From the NCBI RefSeq assembly GCF_001310225.1, contig NZ_CP012898.1, forward strand, positions 3,342,001-3,406,000: 64,000 bases of DNA. Reading direction: 5' to 3'. The position numbers were made by a program, and so were the translations under genes. Below, in pieces: positions 58,479-64,000 of the stretch (within the stretch, counting starts at the first letter, position 1; every line of letters begins with the position of its first letter). The notes beneath the pieces were generated by a model. It did not search any database. It saw only the letters and a list, made by a program, of their open reading frames with translations, and was not told the origin of the DNA. This DNA is from Pseudalgibacter alginicilyticus (GTDB lineage Bacteria; Bacteroidota; Bacteroidia; Flavobacteriales; Flavobacteriaceae).

Positions 58479-59210
58479 ATGCATATTATCAAACTTAATG
58501 CCATCGATTCAACAAATAGCTATTTAAAGAAGTTAAGTTCTGAAACAAGCCTTAGAGATTATACTGTGGTTATCACAAATAATCAAACAAATGGTAGAGG
58601 ACAAATGGGAGCAGTATGGGATTCTGAAGGCTCTAAAAACCTTACATTTAGTGTGTTTAAAGATGTTTCTAATTTCTATATTGATAACCCATTTTTTATA
58701 AGTATAGTTGTTTCTTTATCCATATTAAAAGCATTGCAAAGCATTAATATTCAGAAATTAAGTGTTAAATGGCCTAACGACATTTTGTCAGATAATAAAA
58801 AAGTATGTGGTATATTAATCGAAAATGTCATAAAACAAAATAATTTACAATCCTCAATTATTGGAGTAGGTTTAAATGTGAATCAAACGACATTTAATAA
58901 CTTACCTTCCGCATCATCAATAAAGTGTATAACAGGTATTCATTATCATTTAGATGAAGTTTTACAAAGTATTATAGTACATTTAAAAAACTACTTTTCT
59001 CTTTTGCAGAATGGCCATTATGAAGATTTAAAGCAGGAATATGAAACATATCTTTTTAGAAAGAATAAACCATCAACTTTTAAGGGGGGTGATGGTAATA
59101 TATTTTCTGGAATTATTAAAAATGTTTCAGCAGCAGGGCATCTTCAAGTGTTATTAGAAGATGATATTGTGAAAGCTTTTGATTTAAAGGAAATAACCTT
59201 ACTTTACTAA
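58479..59210 (+). CDS. birA: Biotin--[acetyl-CoA-carboxylase] ligase
   Basis: Attaches biotin to carboxylase carrier proteins through biotinyl-AMP. 243 residues of the catalytic and C-terminal domains: NGRGQMGAVW at 38-47, KWPNDI at 97-102 and KVCGILIE at 108-115. There is no N-terminal helix-turn-helix, so it is not a repressor. Its stop codon overlaps the convergent SRPBCC gene. Confidence 0.94.
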   Translation: MHIIKLNAIDSTNSYLKKLSSETSLRDYTVVITNNQTNGRGQMGAVWDSEGSKNLTFSVFKDVSNFYIDNPFFISIVVSLSILKALQSINIQKLSVKWPNDILSDNKKVCGILIENVIKQNNLQSSIIGVGLNVNQTTFNNLPSASSIKCITGIHYHLDEVLQSIIVHLKNYFSLLQNGHYEDLKQEYETYLFRKNKPSTFKGGDGNIFSGIIKNVSAAGHLQVLLEDDIVKAFDLKEITLLY

Positions 59211-59602
59211 ACCGTTTTAGGAATGTTAGTAACTAATGTTTCTATAAATTTTTTGATAGGGCTTTTTATCATCATAGCCATCATGGGGTTAAAATCGCCA
59301 TTAAATGTTAACTGAACCTCACTTTCTTCTTTGTTTGTTTCAGTTATGGTACCCGTAAGTGAAAAATCAATTTTTCCCCCAGCAGCACCTAAAACAATTG
59401 TATTTGGAGGAAAAACTTCTTTAGTTTCAAGTATAATTTCTGGCATGCCTTTTAGTTGAAATAAAAACTTGTCTTTCTCTAAAACTTCAAATTTACTAAT
59501 GTTTTCCGGCATTAAAGATTCGAAATTTTTAACATTGGAAAGAAAATCAAAAACGTTTTGGGGTGATTTTGGAACCGATACTTTTGGAGATTCTAAATTC
59601 AT
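59207..59602 (-). CDS. SRPBCC (START-like) family protein
   Basis: 131 residues with a helix-grip fold pattern: VFDFLSNVKNFESLMPENISKFEVLEKDKFLFQLKG and AMMIKSPIKKFIETLVTNIP. Ligand unknown. Convergent with birA (four-base overlap of the two stop regions); it lies 72 bases downstream of pyrE and may share its transcript. Confidence 0.78.
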   Translation of the reverse strand: MNLESPKVSVPKSPQNVFDFLSNVKNFESLMPENISKFEVLEKDKFLFQLKGMPEIILETKEVFPPNTIVLGAAGGKIDFSLTGTITETNKEESEVQLTFNGDFNPMMAMMIKSPIKKFIETLVTNIPKTV

Positions 59603-59674
59603 TATATTAGTATTAAGTTGTTAATTTGTGGGTTGTACGTGTTCTTTTAACAGCTAAACAACATGCATTTGATA

Positions 59675-60319
59675 TCAATTAGTGTTCCATTCACTAGGAT
59701 TACTATTCCAATCACTTAAAGTTTTTAATTCTTCTTGGGTAATGTATTGGGTTTCTAAAGCTTGTTCTAGTAAATTTTCATAATTACCTAAAGTTTGTAA
59801 AAAGATATTTTCTTTTTTGAAATTTTCTTCAGCAACTTCAAAACCATAAGTAAAAATAGCAATCATGCCTTTTACATGTATATTAGCTTCTTTTAAAGCA
59901 CGCACAGCATTTAAACTGCTTTTTCCCGTACTTATTAGGTCTTCAACCACCACTACATTTTTGCCTTCTTCAATAAAACCTTCAATTTGATTTTTTCTGC
60001 CGTGTCCTTTGGCTTCTGGTCTAACATATATAAAGGGAAGGTCTAAATATTCAGCTACAAGCATGCCTATACCAATGGCACCAGTGGCAACACCAGCAAT
60101 AACATCAGGTTTGCCATATTGTTTTTCTATTTGTTTAGCCATCGTTTCGCATATATAATTCCTTATGATTGGAAACGATAAAATAATCCTATTATCGCAG
60201 TAAATAGGAGATTTCCAGCCGGAAGCCCAAGTAAATGGTTTCTGTGGGCTTAGCTTTATGGCATTAATTTGCAATAAAACTTTGGCGGTTTGTTTAGCGG
60301 TGTCTTTGTTAAAAATCAT
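59675..60319 (-). CDS. pyrE: Orotate phosphoribosyltransferase
   Basis: Makes OMP from orotate and PRPP in pyrimidine synthesis. 214 residues from the ATG at 60319, which follows a TAATTTTG box by five bases; an upstream ATG at 60337 overlaps that box and is less likely. Motifs: VVVVEDLISTGKSS (PRPP loop) and the catalytic loop AKGHGRKNQIEG. Confidence 0.95.
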   Translation of the reverse strand: MIFNKDTAKQTAKVLLQINAIKLSPQKPFTWASGWKSPIYCDNRIILSFPIIRNYICETMAKQIEKQYGKPDVIAGVATGAIGIGMLVAEYLDLPFIYVRPEAKGHGRKNQIEGFIEEGKNVVVVEDLISTGKSSLNAVRALKEANIHVKGMIAIFTYGFEVAEENFKKENIFLQTLGNYENLLEQALETQYITQEELKTLSDWNSNPSEWNTN

Positions 60320-60324
60320 AGTCG

Positions 60325-60332
60325 CAAAATTA
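60325..60332 (-). promoter_or_regulatory. -7 box abutting the pyrE start
   Basis: TAATTTTG on the minus strand matches TAnnTTTG and ends five bases before ATG. If it is the promoter, pyrE mRNA would be leaderless or start within a base or two of the start codon. No clear -33 element. Confidence 0.45.
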
Positions 60333-60450
60333 AACATTAATTTAGTTTTTTGTAGTTCTAATTATTATGAATAAAAATATTTTTTTTAACAATAGTAGGT
60401 TTCTATTGAAAAATGATATTTTTACAAAACTAAAACATGACATCATATTT

Positions 60451-61032
60451 ATGTATAAAGTTTTTGTAAACGATAAACCAATCGTTTTAACTACGAAAGT
60501 TGAAGAGGAAACCTATTTTAAGAATTTTGATCTTAAATCAGTTAAGATGGATACGGTTATCAGAAAACTTAATAAGACAAAGCTTAAAGAAGCTAGGCTA
60601 ATTCATCATAATAAAGATAAATTATTAAAAAAGTTTTTAAAAAAATTGCCGAATGTAATTGCTGGTGGAGGAAAAGTATATAATGATCAAGGTGAAATTT
60701 TATTTATTTACAGAAATGATAAATGGGATTTACCAAAAGGTAAAGTAGAAGGCAATGAATCTATAGAAGAAACTGCTATTAGAGAAGTTGCAGAAGAAAC
60801 AGGTGTTGCTGGATTACAAATAACAAAGCCATTGGATACTACCTATCATATTTTTAAACGAAATGGACGTTATAAAATAAAAATTACCTATTGGTTTGAA
60901 ATGAAAACGTCATTTGAAGGTGAGTTGTATCCTCAAGAAAATGAAGGTATTACTAAAGTAAAATGGCTAAATAAAAAAAAGGTAAAAAAAGCACTTAAAA
61001 ATTCTTATGCGAATATTCAAGACTTGATTTAG
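60451..61032 (+). CDS. NUDIX hydrolase
   Basis: 193 residues from the ATG at 60451 (MYKVFVNDKPIVLTTK); a start at 60367 would add 28 residues of low quality. The Nudix box is complete: Gly97, Glu103 and REVAEETGV from 111, with all metal-binding glutamates. The N-terminal 70 residues have no recognised domain. Cleaves a nucleoside diphosphate linked to some moiety; substrate unknown. Divergent from pyrE. Confidence 0.88.
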   Translation: MYKVFVNDKPIVLTTKVEEETYFKNFDLKSVKMDTVIRKLNKTKLKEARLIHHNKDKLLKKFLKKLPNVIAGGGKVYNDQGEILFIYRNDKWDLPKGKVEGNESIEETAIREVAEETGVAGLQITKPLDTTYHIFKRNGRYKIKITYWFEMKTSFEGELYPQENEGITKVKWLNKKKVKKALKNSYANIQDLI

Positions 61033-61114
61033 TTTTTACAAGGCTGTTTTTATTTAATCAATAAGCAAATTGTTTTAGAAAATATTAGCGTTTAATAATT
61101 GTGCTTTGTCGTGC

Positions 61115-61879
61115 TTATTTTTGGTCAAATGGTGCTATGGCTGTAATCCATCCCTTTATTTCTGTTGTTTCGGTTGAAATGAATGCTCCTGTTTGAAGAT
61201 TAAAATGACTGATTTCATTAGAGGGGTTTACTGTAATTATTTCATCATTAAAAATAGTTAGACAATATGTTCCTATACTTTCTGCTATTGGAATTTTACT
61301 TTCTTTTTTATCGGATAAATTTAATTTTATGATTGGCTCATTTTCAGAATAGCGTAAGTAATATAAATTGTTATTATTAATTGCTATATCGGGAATGGTA
61401 TAGGATGAGTTTTTTGTAGTTATTTCTTCAACAAGTGTTCCGTTTTTTTCTATTTTATTAATGTTTTTATCATTTGAATAGAATACATATTCATCTAACA
61501 AAGCAATTCCTTCAGTTTTAATATTTATAATTTCAGATAAAATTTCACCATTCTCAGGGTTGAGTTGATAGATGGATTCATCTTCTGCATTTCCTCCAAC
61601 CCATAAGGATTCTCCATCATACGCTAAGGCATGAGGTGATTCTAAATTTTCAGGTAAATTTAGTTTTAATTCAATTGTTGCGTTTGTTTCATTGTAAAGG
61701 TAAATTCCTGGAGATTCATAATTTTTATGTGTTAATATCCACCATTTATATTCAACATTCTCATTAGGAATAGAATCTGTTATAATTGAATTTTCATATA
61801 CATCATCTAAATCATAGTGGCATGACGATACTAAAATTGTAAGAATGAGTAAACTGAAAATGGTTTTTATTGATTTCAT
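61115..61879 (-). CDS. Lipoprotein with beta-propeller-like repeats
   Basis: 254 residues from the ATG at 61879, where a signal peptide begins (MKSIKTIFSLLILTILV); lipobox VSSC. The mature part has repeated blade-like segments (ESLWVGGNAEDESIYQLNPENGEILSEI, YVFYSNDKNINKIEKNGTLVEEI). No enzyme motif is visible. It closes the operon after DUF1501, with a 27-base gap from that gene. Confidence 0.75.
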   Translation of the reverse strand: MKSIKTIFSLLILTILVSSCHYDLDDVYENSIITDSIPNENVEYKWWILTHKNYESPGIYLYNETNATIELKLNLPENLESPHALAYDGESLWVGGNAEDESIYQLNPENGEILSEIINIKTEGIALLDEYVFYSNDKNINKIEKNGTLVEEITTKNSSYTIPDIAINNNNLYYLRYSENEPIIKLNLSDKKESKIPIAESIGTYCLTIFNDEIITVNPSNEISHFNLQTGAFISTETTEIKGWITAIAPFDQK

Positions 61880-61906
61880 AAATTTTAATTTCAATGATTA
61901 ATCAAT

Positions 61907-63535
61907 TTATATTTTAATGACTTTGTGAATTTCTTTTTTGCCTCCCGAAAGGATTTCAAAAAAGTAAGTACCGCTGCTAAAATTGTATAAATTGATGGAT
62001 ACTTTGCTATCAATTATCGCTTCCGTTTTGTTTATTAATAGAATGCCTGAGGCATTATATATTTTAAGGACCATTGTTTCAACTGTGGTAATTCCAGAAA
62101 TATTAACAAGATCTCTAAACGGGTTAGGATATACCAACCAGTTTTTATTTTCTGCTGCTGTATTATTTGAGCTTGCCACACATCCTTTTGATATGTCAAA
62201 TTCAGACTTTAAAAGGTCTTCTATTCTTAAGTTTACAAAACTATCATTTATGGTGTGGTTAAAAAAAGTAGCATCAATAATAGTATCATCGGCCCCTAGG
62301 TAATTTTGAAGTAAGGTTGCAAATGTTTGTCTGTAATCGTATTGAACCGTTTTTATTTGGTAGTTATTTGTGCTTTTAGCTTCAGTTAAATCTGGATTTG
62401 TACCTGAAACACCTCCAGATACTGGTTTGCCAAAAACAAACATGGGGGCAATTTCACCATGGTCTGTACCTAAGCTACCATTCTCAGCTGCTTTTCTGCC
62501 AAATTCTGAAAATGTAAGTCCCACAACATCATCTGATATATTTTGACTGTTCAAATCATTTACAAAAGCTTCCATGCTTTCAGACAAGTCTGTTAACAAA
62601 CTGTAGTGTGTCCCTAAGGCTTCACCAACACCTTGCACTTGGGCGTTATGTGTATCAAAACCAGAAATACGAACCATATATATTTTTGTGCCTAAATCGC
62701 CACTTATTAATCGCGCAACTGTTTTTAACTGATTTGCTAAATCGCTATCTGGATAACTGATGTCATTTTTTCCTTTATTAAACGCATTTGAAATAGATCC
62801 AGCATAGGTATTTGACAAGGCATCAGTATTGGTTATAAACTCTAATTGTTTGCCATAATCTGAGTCTGGAATATTTAAGGGCGGTACGCCTCCTAATCCA
62901 CTTAAAACAGTATAAAAACCAGCAGGGTCCTGTCCAGAAATATTTAATGACAAACCATGAGCTTCTTCTGCATGAAATCCTAATGATGTTTTGTTAGAGC
63001 CTATTTCTACCGCTAAAGGATAATTTTCTACAATTAAATCTGGGTAATACAATTCCATGAATCGTCCCATCCAACCAGTGTCAGTGCCATTTAAAAGACT
63101 GTTTCCGTCGTTTCCTGTTAAATATAAATCTGTGGATTTAAAATGACTTTTGTTCTGTGAAGGATACCCCACGGATTGTATGATTCTTAACCAGCTTTTG
63201 TCATATAAAGACTTAAGACCTGTAAGTGCTGGATTTAAACCTATTTGTTGATTATCAGGTAGCGTGGTATCTAAATTTATGTATTTATTGATTCCTGAAA
63301 TGGGAACTTTTATAGTGGGTCTTAAGTTGCTATAAATATCATATTGATTTAGCGGTACCGTGGTATTTAAGCCGTCGTTGGCGCCAGCTAAATTGATAAG
63401 TACTAATTTTCGGTTTGAAATATCTGGGCAATTTACCAAAGGCATGACTGATTTTATTGCCGCTTGCAATTCAAAAGGGGTTAGGGCCATAACTGAAGCC
63501 GCAGATGATAACTTTATAAAATGTCTTCTTTTCAT
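61907..63535 (-). CDS. DUF1501 protein with Tat-like signal and T9SS sorting domain
   Basis: 542 residues. The N-terminus MKRRHFIKLSSAASVMALTPFELQAA has a twin-arginine motif. The central DUF1501 domain (sulfatase-like fold) includes LVLINLAGANDGLNTTVPL and TFSEFGRKAAENGSLGTDHGEIAPMFVFG. The last 80 residues (NWLVYPNPFRDLVNISG ... GTYFFEILSGGKKEIHKVIKI) are a T9SS type A sorting domain. It is thus probably surface-delivered. Paired with DUF1800 as usual; function unknown. Confidence 0.92.
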   Translation of the reverse strand: MKRRHFIKLSSAASVMALTPFELQAAIKSVMPLVNCPDISNRKLVLINLAGANDGLNTTVPLNQYDIYSNLRPTIKVPISGINKYINLDTTLPDNQQIGLNPALTGLKSLYDKSWLRIIQSVGYPSQNKSHFKSTDLYLTGNDGNSLLNGTDTGWMGRFMELYYPDLIVENYPLAVEIGSNKTSLGFHAEEAHGLSLNISGQDPAGFYTVLSGLGGVPPLNIPDSDYGKQLEFITNTDALSNTYAGSISNAFNKGKNDISYPDSDLANQLKTVARLISGDLGTKIYMVRISGFDTHNAQVQGVGEALGTHYSLLTDLSESMEAFVNDLNSQNISDDVVGLTFSEFGRKAAENGSLGTDHGEIAPMFVFGKPVSGGVSGTNPDLTEAKSTNNYQIKTVQYDYRQTFATLLQNYLGADDTIIDATFFNHTINDSFVNLRIEDLLKSEFDISKGCVASSNNTAAENKNWLVYPNPFRDLVNISGITTVETMVLKIYNASGILLINKTEAIIDSKVSINLYNFSSGTYFFEILSGGKKEIHKVIKI

Positions 63536-63545
63536 GTTTCTAAGC

Positions 63546-64000
63546 TTACATTAATTGAAATTCCGCTGCATTAACCATAGCAATAATTAAAGCATTTAAG
63601 CGGGTTCTTACCGTAACATCCTCATTTGTATTGAGGTATTGTGACCAAACGCCAGTCCAATAATAATCAGGAAAACCTTCGTCAACTAAAAAACTCTTAA
63701 AGTAGTTAGTTCTATCAGTATCTATGCTTTCAGGATATAATAAATCAGCAATTTCAGAAATTAATAAATTAGGGTCAGAAGCATTTGCAATTTTATTTTT
63801 TACAAAGGCAACCGTGTCTAACTGAGCATAAATATCTCCACTTGTTATGGTGTTTTTGCCTTCAATTAAACTTTCAATGAGTTTATATCTGCCTATAAGT
63901 GTGTTTGACGAAAACCAATTTCTGTCAAAACCTGGTTCTTGATAATAAGCAGGGTAGCCAGCAACAGAATCTGGGTTGTAAAACTCAATGCCTGAAGCAG
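63546..64000 (-). CDS. DUF1800 family protein, C-terminal part
   Basis: An open frame on the minus strand runs from the window edge to the stop at 63546. It reads about 150 residues, including GYPAYYQEPGFDRNWFSSNTL, FLVDEGFPDYYWTGVWSQ and TRLNALIIAMVNAAEFQLM at the end, typical of the DUF1800 C-terminus. Ten bases separate it from the DUF1501 start. DUF1800 and DUF1501 genes are regularly paired. The 5' part lies outside the window. Confidence 0.9.
   Translation of the reverse strand, partial: ASGIEFYNPDSVAGYPAYYQEPGFDRNWFSSNTLIGRYKLIESLIEGKNTITSGDIYAQLDTVAFVKNKIANASDPNLLISEIADLLYPESIDTDRTNYFKSFLVDEGFPDYYWTGVWSQYLNTNEDVTVRTRLNALIIAMVNAAEFQLM

Noticed and set aside
63360-63554. Rightward open frame over the start of the DUF1501 gene
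   Set aside because: Lies antisense to a clear DUF1501 N-terminus with a Tat-like signal; no family resemblance.

Overview
The window is a stretch of an AT-rich chromosome from a member of the Bacteroidota, most likely family Flavobacteriaceae. The evidence is a SusC/SusD pair, a type IX secretion (T9SS) tail on a DUF1501 protein, a fused SecDF, promoters of the TTTG-N19-TAnnTTTG type, A-rich translation starts without Shine-Dalgarno sequences, and families typical of this group (DUF6702, DUF6588, DUF5723, DUF6807). A species cannot be named from the sequence alone.

Layout. 1-830 is the 3' end of folC, followed by a tRNA-Val(TAC) with its own promoter and terminator. 1.1-14.9 kb holds housekeeping and envelope genes: peptidase E, two small secreted proteins, an M1 aminopeptidase, a DUF6588 protein, malate dehydrogenase, an unrecognised membrane-anchored protein, secDF, a TonB, a DUF6807 protein and lpxD. 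15.1-20.6 kb is a rightward run: radC, a deacetylase-like protein, a HAD nucleotidase, and a three-gene lipoprotein / DUF5723 barrel / periplasmic-protein set. 20.7-23.6 kb has rarA, a rhomboid protease and rlmB. 23.7-29.0 kb is a leftward SusC-SusD-lipoprotein uptake operon, followed by a BamA/TamA-like protein at 29.1-30.8 kb.

30.9-48.4 kb is a merged str-S10-spc-alpha ribosomal protein locus (rpsL to rplQ, including fusA, secY, infA, rpmJ and rpoA), opened by a perfect consensus promoter and closed by a strong terminator. tuf, adk and map are absent from it. The few sizeable non-coding gaps lie before rplC, rpsH, rpsK, rpsD, rpoA and rplQ. Several of these can fold, and two precede S8 and S4, proteins that autoregulate their operons in other bacteria. 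carA, eno, gltA and a DDAH-family gene follow.

53.5-58.4 kb is a leftward run reading rsfS-ftsH-LUD protein-cdsA-psd-acyl-CoA-binding protein, which combines membrane quality control with phospholipid synthesis. birA, a small SRPBCC protein, pyrE and a NUDIX hydrolase follow. The right edge is a DUF1800-DUF1501-lipoprotein operon whose first gene runs off the window.

I see no CRISPR array, insertion sequence, prophage or integron, and no clear new defence system. The best leads are candidate ribosomal-protein mRNA leaders (S4, S8, L3), a SecD-P1-like small protein next to secDF, a deacetylase-family protein that appears to have lost its metal ligands, an uncharacterised three-gene outer-membrane set, and promoters whose -7 box almost touches the start codon.
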